Positions 13,301 to 26,469 of a DNA stretch of 64,000 nt are shown here, one piece after another. Under the pieces are notes generated by a model. That model was not told the DNA's origin. It searched no databases and saw only the letters and a list, made by a program, of their open reading frames with translations. The position numbers and the translations under genes are program-made. Within the stretch, counting starts at the first letter, position 1, and every line of letters starts with the position of its first letter. The DNA comes from Globodera rostochiensis (Eukaryota; Nematoda; Chromadorea; Rhabditida; Heteroderidae): the NCBI GenBank assembly GCA_018350325.1, contig JAEVLN010000058.1:1-64000 (forward strand), given 5' to 3'.

Positions 13301-16300
13301 TCCTGGCATCCATGTATAGTTTGGGTTAATCCTGGCATCCTTTTTAGTTTGGGGTCAATCCTGGCATCCATGTTGTTTGGGGTTCAATCCTGGCATCCTT
13401 TAGTTTGGGTCAATCCTGGCATCACTGTAGGTTTGGGGTCAATCCTGGCATCCATGTTTAGTTGTGGTGTTAATCCTGGCATCCATGTTTTAGTTTGGGG
13501 TCAATCCTGGCATCCATGTTTAGTTTGGGTTAATCCTGGCATCCATGTTTAGTTTGGGGTTCAATCATGGCATCCATGTTTAGTTTGGGGGTTAATCTGG
13601 CATCCTTTAGTTTGGGGTCAATTCCTGGCATCCATGGTTAGTTTCTGGGGTCAATCCTGGCATCCATGTTTAGTTTGGGGTTTCAATCCTGGCATCCATG
13701 TTTAGTTTGGGGTTACTCCTGGCATCCATGTTAGTTTGGGGTTAATCCTGGCATCCATTTAGTTTGGGGTCAATCCTGGCATCCATGTTTGTTTGGGGTT
13801 AATCCTGGCATCCTTTAGTTTGGGGTCAATCTGGCATCCATGTTTAGTTTGGGGTAATCCTGGCATCCATGTTTAGTTTTGGGGTTAATCCTGGCATCCA
13901 TGTTTAGTTTGGGGTTAATCCTGGCATCCTTTAGTTGGGGTTCAATCCTGGCATCCATTTTAGTTTGGGGTCAATCCTGGCATCCTTTAGTTGGGGTTAA
14001 TCCTGGCATCCATTTTTTAGTTTGGGGTCAATTCCGGCATCCTTTAGTTTGGGGGTAATCCTGGCATCCATGTTTAGTTTGGGGGTCAATCCTGGCATCC
14101 ATGTTTAGTTTGGGGTTAATCCTGGCATCCTTTAGTTTGGGGTTAATCCTGGCATCCATGTTTAGTTTGGGGTAATCCTGGCATCCTTTAGTTTGGGGTT
14201 AATCCTGGCATCCTTTAGTTTGGGGTAATCTGGCATCCTTTAGTTTGGGGTCAATCCTGGCATCCTTTAGTTTGGGGTTAATCCTGGCATCCATGTTAGT
14301 TTGGGGTTAATCCTGGCATCCTTTAGTTTGGGGTCAATCCTGGCATCCTTTAGTTTGGGGTTAATCCTGGCATCCTTTAGTTTGGGGTTAATCCTGGCAT
14401 CCTTTAGTTTGGGGTCAATCTGGCATCCATTTTAGTTTGGGGTTAATCCTGGCATCCTTTAGTTTGGGGTCAATCCTGGCATCCTTTAGTTTGGGTAATC
14501 CTGGCATCCTTTAGTTTGGGGTCAATCCTGGCATCCTTTAGTTTGGGGTTAATCCTGGCATCCTTTAGTTTGGGGTTAATCCTGGCATCCTTTAGTTTGG
14601 GGTCAATCCTGGCATCCTTTAGTTTGGGGTTAATCCTGGCATCCTTTAGTTTGGGGTTAATCCTGGCATCCTTTAGTTTGGGGTCAATTCTGGCATCCTT
14701 TAGTTTGGGGTCAATCCTGGCATCCATGTTTAGTTTGGGGTTAATCCTGGCATCCATGTTTAGTTTGGGGTTAATCCTGGCATCCATGTTTAGTTCGGGG
14801 TCAATCTGGCATCCATGTTAGTTTGGGGGTAATCCTGGCATCCATTGTTTAGTTTGGGGTCAATCCTGGCATCCATGTTTAGTTTGGGGTTAATCCTGGC
14901 ATCCTGTATAGTTTGGGGTTAATCCTGGCATCCTTTAGTTTGGGGTCAATTCCTGGATCCATGTTTAGTTGGGTCAATCCTTGGCATCCATGTTAGTTTG
15001 GGGTTAATCCTGGCATCCATGTTTAGTTTGGGGTCAATCCTGGCATCCTTAGTGTGGGGTCAATTCTGGCATCCTGTTCGTTTGGGTTCAATTACTGGCA
15101 TCCATGTTTAGTTTGGGGTTAATCCTGGCATCCTTTAGTTTGGGGGTCAATCCTGGCATCCATGTTTAGTTTGGGGTTAATCCTGGCATCCTTTAGTTTG
15201 GGGTCAATCCTGGAATCCATGTTTGAGTTTGGGGTCAATCATGGCATCCTGTTAGTTTGGGGTTAATCAGTGGCATCCTACTGTTAGTTTGGGTGTAATT
15301 CCTGGCATCCCTGTTTAGTTTACGGTGTCAATCCTGGCATTCCTATTCGTTTGGGGTTCAATCCTGGCATCCTTTAGTTTGGGGTAATCCTGGCATCCTT
15401 TAGTTTGGGTTAATCCTGGCATCCTTTAGTTTGGGTAATCCTGGCATCCTTTAGTTTGGGGTAATCCTGGCATCCTTTAGTTTGGGGTTAATCCTGGCAT
15501 CCTTTAGTTTGGGGTCAATTCCCGGCATCCTTTAGTTTGGGGTTAATCCTGGCATCCATGTTTAGTTTGGGGTTAATCCTGGCATCCTTTAGTTTGGGGT
15601 TAATCCTGGCATCCTTTAGTTTGGGGTAATCCTGGCATCCTTTAGTTTGGGGTAATCCTGGCATCCTTTAGTTTGGGGTAATCCTGGCATCCTTTTTTTG
15701 GGGTAATCCTGGCATCCTTTAGTTTGGGGTAACCCCCTTTTTGTTTGGGGTAATCCTGGGATTTAGTTTGGGGAATCCTGGCATCCTTTAGTTTGGGGTT
15801 TTTTCCCCCTTTTTTGGGGGTTTTTTCCCTTTTTGTTTGGGGTAATCCCGGCATCCTTTTTGTTTGGGGTAATCCTGGCATCCTTTTTGTTTGGGGTAAT
15901 CCTGGCATCCTTTTTTTGGGGTTTAAACCTGGCATCCTTTAGTTTGGGGTCAATCCCGGCATCCTTTTTGTTTGGGGTTAAACCTGGCATCCATGTTTAG
16001 TTTGGGGTAATCCTGGCATCCTTTAGTTTGGGGTAATCCTGGCATCCTTTAGTTTGGGGTCAATCTGGCATCCATGTTTAGTTTGGGGTTAATCCTGGCA
16101 TCCTTTTTGTTTGGGGAATCCCGGCATCCATGTTTAGTTTGGGGTAATCCTGGCATCCATGTTTATTTGGGGTTAATCCTGGCATCCTTTAGTTTGGGGT
16201 CAATCCTGGCATCCTTTAGTTTGGGGTAATCCGGCATCCATGTTTAGTTTGGGGTTAATCCTGGCATTTTTTTTGGGGCCCATTTTGTTTGGGGGAATCC

Positions 16301-19300
16301 CGGCCCTTTTTGTTTGGGGTTAATCCTGGCCCTTTTTGTTTGGGGTAATCCTGGCATCCTTTAGTTTGGGGCCGGCCCTTTTGTTTGGGGTTAATCCGGC
16401 ATTTTTTTTGGGGTTTTGGCATCCTTTAGTTTGGGGTAATCCCGGCATCCTTTAGTTTGGGGTAATCCGGCATCCATGTTTTTTGGGGTTAATCCTGGCA
16501 TCCTTTAGTTTGGGGGCAATCCTGGCATCCTTTAGTTTGGGGTTAATCCCGGCATCCTTTTGGGGGTAATCCTGGCATCCTTTAGTTTGGGGTAACCGGC
16601 CCTTTTTGGGGGTTTTTTCCCCGGCATCCTTTAGTTTGGGGTCAATCCTGGCATCCTTTTTTGGGGTTTTTCCCCCATTTATTTGGGGGAATCCTGGCAT
16701 CCTTTTTGTTTGGGGTTAATCCTGGCATCCTTTAGTTTGGGGTCAATCCCGGCATCCTTTTTGTTTGGGGAATCCTGGCATCCTTTAGTTTGGGGTAATC
16801 CCGGCATCCATGTTTAGTTTGGGGTTTTCCCCCTTTTTGTTTGGGGTTAATCCTGGCATCCTTTTTTTGGGGGGGTTTCCCCCCTTTAGTTTGGGGTAAT
16901 CCCGGCATCCTTTTTGTTTGGGGTAATCCTGGCATCCATGTTTAGTTTGGGGTTAATCCTGGCATCCTTTTTGTTTGGGGTTAATCCTGGCATCCTTTTT
17001 TGGGGTCAATCCCGGCATCCTTTTTGTTTGGGGTCAATCCCGGCATCCATGTTTAGTTTTGGGGGTTTAAACCTGGCATCCTTTAGTTTGGGGTCAATCC
17101 TGGCATCCATGTTTAGTTTGGGGTTAATCCTGGCATCCTTTAGTTTGGGGTAATCCTGGCATCCCGTTTAGTTTGGGGTAATCCTGGCATCCTTTAGTTT
17201 GGGGTAATCCTGGCATCCATGTTTAGTTTGGGGTTAATCCTGGCATCCTTTTTGTTTGGGGTTTAAACCTGGCATCCTTTTTTGGGGGTTTTTTTACCTT
17301 TAGTTTGGGGTCAATCCTGGCATCCATGTTTAGTTTGGGGTTAATCCTGGCATCCTTTTTGTTTGGGGTAATCCTGGCATCCTTTTAGTTTGGGGTCAAT
17401 CCTGGCATCCTTTTAGTTTGGGGTCAATCCTGGCATCCTTTTTGTTTGGGGTCAATCCTGGCATCCTTTAGTTTGGGGTCAATCCTGGCATCCTTTAGTT
17501 TGGCGTTAATCCTGGCATCCTTTAGTTTGGGGTCAATCCTGGCATCCTTTAGTTTGGGGTTAATCCTGGCATCCTGTTTAGTTTGGGGTTAATCCCGGCA
17601 TCCTTTAGTTGGGTTCTCATTTTAGTTTGGGGTAATCCTGGCATCCTTTAGTTTGGGGTAATCCTGGCATCCTTTAGTTTGGGGTCAATCCTGGCATCCT
17701 TTAGTTTGGGGTCAATTCTGGCATCCATGTTAGTTTGGGGTTAATCCTGGCATCCATGTTAGTTTGGGGTCAATCTGGCATCCATTTAGTTTGGGGTTAA
17801 TCCTTCATTCTTTGTTGGGGTCAATCCTGGCATCCATTTTAGTTTGGGGTTAATCCTGGCATCCTTTAGTTTGGGGTCAATCTGGCATCCTTTAGTTTGG
17901 GGTTAATCCTGGCATCCATGTTAGTTTGGGGTTAATCCTGCATCCTGTTTAGTTTGGGTTAATCCTAGCATCCATGTTTAGTTTGGGGTAATCCTGGCAT
18001 CCATGTTTAGTTTGGGGTCAATCCTGGCATCCATGTTAGTTTGGGGTAATCCTGGCATCCTTTAGTTTGGGTTCAATTCTGGCATCCATGTTAGGTTTGG
18101 GGTCAATCCTGGCATCCATGTTTAGTTTGGGGTTAATCTGGCATCCATGTTTAGTTTGGGGTCAATCCTGGCACTCCATGTTTAGAGTTTGGGGTTAATC
18201 CTGGCATCCATGTTTAGTTTGGGGTCAATCCTGGCATCCATGTTTAGTTTGGGGTCATCCTGGCATCCTTTAGTTTGGGGTTAATCCTGGCATCCATGTT
18301 TAGTTTGGGGTAATCCTGGCATCCATTTAGTTTGGGTCAATCCTGGCATCCTTTAGTTTGGGTTAATCCTGGACATCCTTTTCGTTTGGGGTTAATCTGG
18401 CATCCATTTTAGTTTGGGGTCAATCCTGGCATCCTTTAGTTTGGGGTCAATTCTGGCATCCTTTAGTTTGGGGTCAATCCTGGCATCCATGTTTAGTTTG
18501 GGGTTAATCCTGGCATCCATGTTTAGTTTGGGGTTAATCCTGGCATCCTTTAGTTTGGGGTCAATCCTGGCATCCTTTAGTTTGGGGTCAATTCTGGCAT
18601 CCATGTTTAGTTTGGGGTTAATCCTGGCATCCTTTAGTTTGGGGTCAATCCTGGCATCCTTTAGTTTGGGGTCAATCCTGGCATCCTTTAGTTTGGGGTT
18701 AATCCTGGCATCCATGTATAGTTTGGGGTTAATCCTGGCATCCTTTAGTTTGGGGTCAATCCTGGCATCCTTTAGTTTGGGGTTAATCCTAGCATCCATG
18801 TTTAGTTTGGGGTTAATCCTGGCATCCTTTAGTTTGGGGTTAATCCTAGCATCCATGTTTAGTTTGGGGTTAATCCTAGCATCCATGTTTAGTTTGGGGT
18901 TAATCCTGGCATCCATGTTTAGTTTGGGGTCAATCCTGGCATCCATGTTTAGTTTGGGGTTAATCCTGGCATCCTTTAGTTTGGGGTTAATCCTGGCATC
19001 CATGTATAGTTTGGGGTTAATCCTGGCATCCTTTAGTTTGGGGTCAATCCTGGCATCCTTTAGTTTGGGGTTAATCCTGGCATCCATGTATAGTTTGGGG
19101 TTAATCCTGGCATCCTTTAGTTTGGGGTTAACCCTAGCATCCATGTTTAGTTTGGGGTTAATCCTGGCATCCATGTTTAGTTTGGGGTCAATCCTGGCAT
19201 CCATGTTTAGTTTGGGGTTAATCCTGGCATCCTTTAGTTTGGGGTCAATTCTGGCATCCATGTTTAGTTTGGGGTCAATCCTGGCATCCATGTTTAGTTT

Positions 19301-22300
19301 CGGGGTCAATCCTGGCATTCCATGTTTAGTTTGGGGTCAATCCTGGCATCATGTTTTAGTTTGGGGTTCATCCTGGCATCCCTTTATTTGGGGTCAATTC
19401 CTGGCAGTCCTTTAGTTTGGCGTTCAATCCTGGCATCCATGTTTAGTTTGGGGTAATCCTGGCATCCATGTTAGTTTGGGGTCAATCCTGGCATCCATGT
19501 TTAGTTTGGGGTCAATCCTGGCATCCATGTTAGTTTGGGGTCAATCCTGGCATCCATGTTTAGTTTGGGGTCAATCCTGGCATCCCTGTTTAGTTGGGTC
19601 AATCCTGGCATCCATGTAGTTGGGGGTTAAATCCTGGCATCCATGTTTAGTTTGGGGTTAATCCTGGGGTTAATCCTGGCATCCTTTTTGTTTGGGGTTA
19701 ATCCTGGCATCCTTTTTGTTTGGGGTTAATCCTGGCATCCTTTTTGTTTGGGGTCAATCCTGGCATCCATGTTTAAATTTGGGGTCAATCCTGGCATCCA
19801 TGTTTAGTTTGGGGTTAATCCTGGCATCCTTTAGTTTGGGGTTAATCCTGGCATCCTTTAGTTTGGGGTTAATCCTGGCATCCTTTTTGTTTGGGGTTAA
19901 TCCCGGCATCCTTTTTGTTTGGGGTCAATCCTGGCATCCATGTTTAGTTTGGGGTTAATCCTGGCATCCATGTTTAGTTTGGGGGTTTAAACCTGGCATC
20001 CTTTAGTTTGGGGTCAATCCTGGCATCCTTTAGTTTGGGGTTAATTCCCGGCATCCATGTTTAGTTTGGGGTTAATCCTGGCATCCATTTTAGTTTGGGG
20101 TCAATCCTGGCATCCTTTTTGTTTGGGGTCAATCCTGGCATCCTTTAGTTTGGGGTTAATCCTGGCATCCATGTTTAGTTTGGGGTCAATCCTGGCATCC
20201 ATTTTAGTTTGGGGTCAATCCTGGCATCCTGTTAGTTTGGGGGTCAATCCTGGCATCCATGTTTAGTTGGGGTTAATCCTGGCATCCTTTAGTTTGGGGT
20301 CAATCCTGCATCCTTTAGTTTGGGGTCAATCCTGGCATCCATGTTTAGTTTGGGTTAATCCTGGCATCCTGTTTAGTTTGGGGTCAATCCTGGCAATCCA
20401 TGTTAGTTTGGGGTTCAATCCTGGCATCCTTTAGTTTGGGGTTAATCCTGGCATCCTTTAGTTTGGGGTTCAATCCTGGCATCCTTTAGTTTGGGGTCAA
20501 TCCTGGCATCCTTTAGTTTGGGGTCAATCCTGGCATCCATGTTAGTTTGGGGTTAATCCTGGCATCCATGTTTAGTTTGGGGTTAATCCTGGCATCCATG
20601 TTAGTTTGGGGTCAATCCTGGCATCCATGTTAGTTTGGGGTCAATCCTGGCATCCCTGTTTAGTTTGGGGTTAATCCTGGCATCCTTTAGTTTGGGGTCA
20701 ATCATGGCATCCATGTTTAGTTTGGGGTAATCCTGGCATCCATGTTTAGTTTGGGGCAATCCTGGCATCCATGTTTAGTTTGGGGTCAATCCTGGCATCC
20801 ATGTTTAGTTTTGGGGTTAATCTGGCATCCATGTTAGTTTGGGGTTCAATCCTGGCATCCTTAGGTTTGGGTCAATCTGGCACTCCATGTTTAGTTTGGG
20901 GTTAATCCTGGCATCCATGTTAGTTGGGGTTAATCCTGGCATCCTTAGTTTGGGTTAATCCTGGCATCCTTTTAGTTTGGGGTCAATCTGGCATCCTTTA
21001 GTTTGGGGTCAATCCTGGCATCCATGTTTAGTTTGGGGTTAATCCTGGCATCCATGTTAGTTTGGGGTTAATCCTGGCATCCTTTAGTTGGGGTCAATCC
21101 TGCATCCTTTAGTTTGGGTGTCAATCCGGCATCCATGTTTAGTTTGGGGTTAATCCTGGCATCATTTAGTTTGGGGTCAATCCTGGCATCCTTTAGTTTT
21201 GGGGTCAATCCTGGCATCCTTTAGTTTGGGGTCAATCCTGGCATCCATGTTATCGTTTGGGGTCAATCATGGCATCCATGTTAGTTTGGGGTTAATCCTG
21301 GCATCCATGTTAGTTTGGGGTTAATCCTGGCATCCATTTTAGTTTGGGGTTAATCCTGGCATCCTTTAGTTTGGGGTCAATTCCCGGCATCCATGTTTAG
21401 TTTGGGGTCAATCCTGGCATCCATGTTTAGTTTGGGGTTAATCCTGGCATCCTTTAGTTTGGGGTCAATCCTGGCATCCATGTTTAGTTTGGGGTCAATC
21501 CTGGCATCCATGTTTAGTTTGGGGTCAATCCTGGCATCCTTTAGTTTGGGGTCAATCCTGCATCCATGTTTAGTTGGGGTAATCCTGGCAATCCTTTAGT
21601 TTGGGGTAATCCTGGCATCCATGTTAGTTTGGGGTTAATTAATCCTGGGCATCCAGTTTAGTTTGGGGTCAATTCTGGCATCCTTTAGTTTGGGGTCAAT
21701 CCTGGCATCCATGTTTAGTTTGGGTATCGGGCATCCATCCCTGTTTAGTTTGGGGTTAATCCTGGCATCCTTTAGTTGGGGTCAATCCTGGCATCCTTTA
21801 GTTTGGGGTCAATTCTGGCATCCATGTTTAGTTTGGGTTAATCCTGGCATCCCTGTTCGTTTGGGGTCACTCCTGGCATCCATTTTTAGTTTGGGGTCAA
21901 TCCTGGCATCCATGTTTAGTTTGGGGTTAATCCTGGCATCCATGTTTAGTTTGGGGTCAATCCTGGCATCCTTTAGTTTGGGGTCAATCCTGGCATCCTT
22001 TAGTTTGGGGTTAATCCTGGCATCCTTAGTTGGGGTAATCCTGGCATCCTTTAGTTTGGGGTAATCCTGGCATCCATGTTTAGTTTGGGGTAATCCTGGC
22101 ATCCTTTAGTTTGGGTCAATCCTGGCATCCATGTTTAGTTTGGGGTAATCCTGGCATCCTTTAGTTTGGGGTAATCCTGGCATCCTTTAGTTTGGGGTAA
22201 TCCTGGCATCCTTTAGTTTGGGGTAATCCTGGCATCCTTTAGTTTGGGGTCAATCCTGGCATCCTTTAGTTTGGGGTAATCCTGGCATCCTTTAGTTTGG

Positions 22301-25300
22301 GGTAATCTGGCATCCTTTAGTTTGGGGTCAATCCTGGCATCCTTTAGTTTGGGGTTAATCCTGGCATCCTTTAGTTTGGGGTCAATCCTGGCATCCATGT
22401 TTAGTTTGGGTAATCCTGGCATCCTTTAGTTTGGGTCAATCCTGGCATCCTTTAGTTTGGGGTTAATCCTGGCATCCTTAGTTTGGGGTCAATCCTGGCA
22501 TCCATGTTAGTTTGGGGTCAATCCTGGCATCCATGTTTAGTTTGGGGTTAATCCTGGCATCCTTTAGTTTGGGGTTAATCCTGGCATCCTTTAGTTTGGG
22601 GTCAATCCTGGCATCCATGTTTAGTTTGGGGTAATCCTGGCATCCTTTAGTTTGGGGTAATCCTGGCATCCTTTAGTTTGGGGTCAATCCTGGCATCCTT
22701 TAGTTTGGGGTAATCCTGGCATCCTTTAGTTTGGGGTTAATCCTGGCATCCTTTAGTTTGGGGTAATCCTGGCATCCTTTAGTTTGGGGTCAATCCTGGC
22801 ATCCATGTTTAGTTTGGGGTAATCCTGGCATCCTTTAGTTTGGGGTAATCCTGGCATCCATGGTTTAGTTTGGGGTTAATCCTGGCATCCTTTAGTTTGG
22901 GGTTAATCCTGGCATCCTTTAGTTTGGGGTAATCCTGGCATCCTTTAGTTTGGGGTCAATCCTGGCATCCGTTTAGTTTGGGGTAATCCTGGCATCCTTT
23001 AGTTTGGGGTTAATCCTGGCATCCATGTTTAGTTTGGGGTTAATCCTGGCATCCTTTAGTTTGGGGTCAATCCTGGCATCCATGTTTAGTTTGGGGTTAA
23101 TCCTGGCATCCATGTTTAGTTTGGGGTCAATCCTGGCATCCATGTTTAGTTTGGGGTTAATCCTGGCATCCTTTAGTTTGGGGTCAATCCTGGCATCCTT
23201 TAGTTTGGGGTAATCCTGGCATCCTTTAGTTTGGGGTTAATCCTGGCATCCTTTAGTTTGGGGTCAATCCTGGCATCCGTTTAGTTTGGGGTCAATCCTG
23301 GCATCCTTTAGTTTGGGGTAATCCTGGCATCCTTTAGTTTGGGGTTAATCCTGGCATCCTTAGTTGGGGTCAACTGGCATCCTTAGTGGGGTAATCTGGC
23401 ATCCGTTTAGTTTGGGTAATCCTGGCATCCTTTGGGGTTCAATCCTGGCATCCATGTTTAGTCGTTTGGGGTTTAATCCTGGCATCCATGTTTAGTTTGG
23501 GGTCAATTCCTGGCCTCCTGTTTAGTTTGGGGTTCAATCCTGGCCCCCAATCCATGTTTAGTTTGGGTAATTCCTGGCATCCATGTTTAGTTTGGGGTTA
23601 ATCCTGGCATCCTTTAGTTTGGGGTTCAATCCTGGCATCCTTTAGTTTGGGGTTCATCCTTGGCATCCTGTTTAGTTTGGGTTAATCCTGGCATCCTTTA
23701 GTTGGGGTCAATTCCTGGCATCCATGTTAGTTTGGGGTCAATCCTGGCATCCATGTTTAGTTTGGGGTCAATCCTGGCATCCATGTTTAGTTTGGGGTTA
23801 ATCCTGGCATCCATGTTTAGTTTTGGGGTCAATCCTGGCATCCATTTTAGTTTGGGGTCAATCTGGCATCCATGTTTAGTTTGGGGTCAATCCTGGCATC
23901 CATGTTTAGTTTGGGGTCAATCCTGGCATCCATGTTTAGTTTGGGGTTAATCCTGGCATCCTGTTAGTTTGGGGTCAATTCCTGGCATCAATGTTTAGTT
24001 TGGGGTCACTCCTGGCATCCATGTTTAGTTTTGGGGTTAATCCTGGCATCCTTAGTTTGGGGTCAATCCGGCATCCCTTTAGTTGGGGTCAATCCTGGCA
24101 TCCATGTTTAGTTTGGGGTCAATCCTGGCATCCATGTTTAGTTTGGGGTTAATCCTGGCATCCTGTAGTTTGGGGTTCAATCCTGGCATCCATGTTAGTT
24201 GGGGTCAATCCCTGGCATCCAGTTTAGTTTGGGGTTAATCCTGGCATCCCTTTAGTTTGGGGTCAATCCTGGCATCCTGTTTAGTTGGGGTCAATCCTGG
24301 CATCATGTTTAGTTTGGGGTCATCCTGGCATCATGTTAGTTGGGTCAATCCTGGCATCCATGTTTAGTTTGGGGTCACTCCTGGCATCCATGTTTAGTTT
24401 TGGGGTCAATCCTGGCATCCATGTTTAGTTTGGGGTTAATCCTGGCTCCTTTAGTTGGGGTCAATCCTGGCATCATGTAGTTTGGGTTAATCCTGGCATC
24501 CCTGTTTAGTTGGGTCAATCCTGGCATCCATGTTAGTTGGGTTAATCCTGGCATCCAGTTTCGTTTGGGGTCAATCCTGGATCCATGTTAGTTTGGGTCA
24601 ATCCTGGCATCATGTTTAGTCTTGGGGTCAATCCTGGGATCCATGTTTAGTTGGGGTCAATCCTGGCATCCATGTTTAGTTGGGGTTCAATCCTGCCCAT
24701 GTCTAGTTTGGGGTCAATCCTGGCACTCATGTTTAGTTTGGGGTCAATCCTGGCACTCATGTTAGTTTGGGGTTAATCCTGGCATCCCTTCATGGGCATC
24801 CAGTTAGTTTGGGGTCAATCCTGGCATCCATGGTTTAGTTTGGGGTCAATCTGGCATCCAGGTTTAGTTTGGGGTTAATCCTGGCATCCTTTAGTTTGGG
24901 GTACTCCTGGCATCCTTTAGTTTGGGTTAATCCTGGCATCCTTTTAGTTTGGGTCAATCCTTGCATCCATGTTTAGTTTGGGCGTTAATCCTGGCATCCT
25001 TTTTGTTTGGGGTTAATCTTGGCATCCATGTTTAGTTTGGGTTGGTTTAATCCTTGGCATCCTGTTAGTTTGGGGTCAATCCTGGCATCCATGTTTTAGT
25101 TTGGGGTTAATCCTGGCATCCATTGTTTAGTTTGGGGTTCAATCCTGGCATCCATGTTTAGTTGGGCGTTAATCTGGCATCCTTTAGTTTGGGGTTCAAT
25201 CCTTGGCATCCCATGTTTAGTTGGGGTTAATCCTGGCATCCTTTAGTTTGGGGTGTAATCCTGGCCATCCTTTTAGTTTGGGGGTTCAATTTTTTTTTCC

Positions 25301-26397
25301 CTTGGCATACATGTTTAGTTTGGGGTCAATCCTGGCATCCTTTAGTTTGGGGTTAATCCTGGCATCCTTTAGTTTGGGGTCAATCCTGGCATCCATGTTT
25401 AGTTTGGGGTTAATCCTGGCATCCTTTAGTTTGGGGTCAATCCTGGCATCCATGTTTAGTTTGGTGTTAATCCTGGCATCCATGTTTAGTTTGGGGTTAA
25501 TCCTGGCATCCTTTAGTTTGGGGTCAATCCTGGCATCCTTTAGTTTGGGGTTAATCCTGGCATCCTTTAGTTTGGGGTCAATCCTGGCATCCATGTTTAG
25601 TTTGGGGTTAATCCTGGCATCCTTTAGTTTGGGGTCAATTCTGGCATCCATGTTTAGTTTGGGGTCAATCCTGGCATCCATGTTTAGTTTGGGGTTAATC
25701 CTGGCATCCTTTAGTTTGGGGTCAATTCTGGCATCCATGTTTAGTTTGGGGTCAATCCTGGCATCCATGTTTAGTTTGGGGTTAATCCTGGCATCCATGT
25801 TTAGTTTGGGGTCAATCCTGGCATCCATGTTTAGTTTGGGGTCAATCCTGGCATCCATGTTAAGTTTGGGGTTAATCCTGGCATCCATGTTTAGTTTGGG
25901 GTTAATCCTGGCATCCTTTAGTTTGGGGTCAATCCTGGCATCCATGTTTAGTTTGGGGTTAATCCTGGCATCCATGTTTAGTTTGGGGTCAATCCTGGCA
26001 TCCATGTTTAGTTTGGGGTTAATCCTGGCATCCTTTAGTTTGGGGTCAATTCTGGCATCCTTTAGTTTGGGGTCAATCCTGGCATCCTTTAGTTTGGGGT
26101 TAATCCTGGCATCCATGTTTAGTTTGGGGTTAATCCTGGCATCCTTTAGTTTGGGGTCAATTCTGGCATCCATGTTTAGTTTGGGGTTAATCCTGGCATC
26201 CTTTAGTTTGGGGTCAATCCTGGCATCCATGTTTAGTTTGGGGTTAATCCTGGCATCCTTTAGTTTGGGGTCAATCCTGGCATCCATGTTTAGTTTGGGG
26301 TTAATCCTGGCATCCTTTAGTTTGGGGTCAATCCTGGCATCCATGTTTAGTTTGGTGTTAATCCTGGCATCCATGTTTAGTTTGGGGTCAATCCTGG
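1351..26397. repeat. Giant 27/30-bp minisatellite array, about 25 kb
   Basis: Tandem units of TTTAGTTTGGGGTCAATCC + TGGCATCC (27 bp) or the same with an extra ATG (30 bp). Two common variants are gTCAAtcc versus gTTAAtcc; rarer ones are atgTATAG and ccTAGcatcc. There are on the order of 850-900 copies. Both unit lengths are multiples of three and lack stops in one frame on each strand. Any error-free run is therefore open on both strands (peptides of the type SLGSILAS(M)F on plus and DARIDPKLK/NM on minus), which is not evidence of coding. Clean blocks lie at about 1360-4520, 10240-10490, 18410-19310 and 25310-26390; elsewhere nearly every unit has a one- or two-base indel. Each unit has a GGGG run on the plus strand. 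Confidence 0.97.
15640..17500. repeat. Divergent sub-block of the giant array with long T/G/C runs
   Basis: Here the unit often reads CTTTTTGTTTGGGG in place of CTTTAGTTTGGGG, with runs such as TTTTTTCCCCC and GGGGGTTTTTT and many collapsed units. Similar units recur at about 19680-20130. It could be a real variant family or a homopolymer-biased consensus artefact. Confidence 0.7.
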
Positions 26398-26469
26398 CAC
26401 TCAGGTTTTAGGTATCCAATTGGAAAATCATCAGCCCAACTCCCGACCAATAAAACGATTTCCATTCAC

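Noticed and set aside
1351..26397. Telomeric array
   Set aside because: TTTGGGG resembles some telomere repeats, but the unit is 27-30 bp, has unique sequence with genes on both sides and does not end the molecule.
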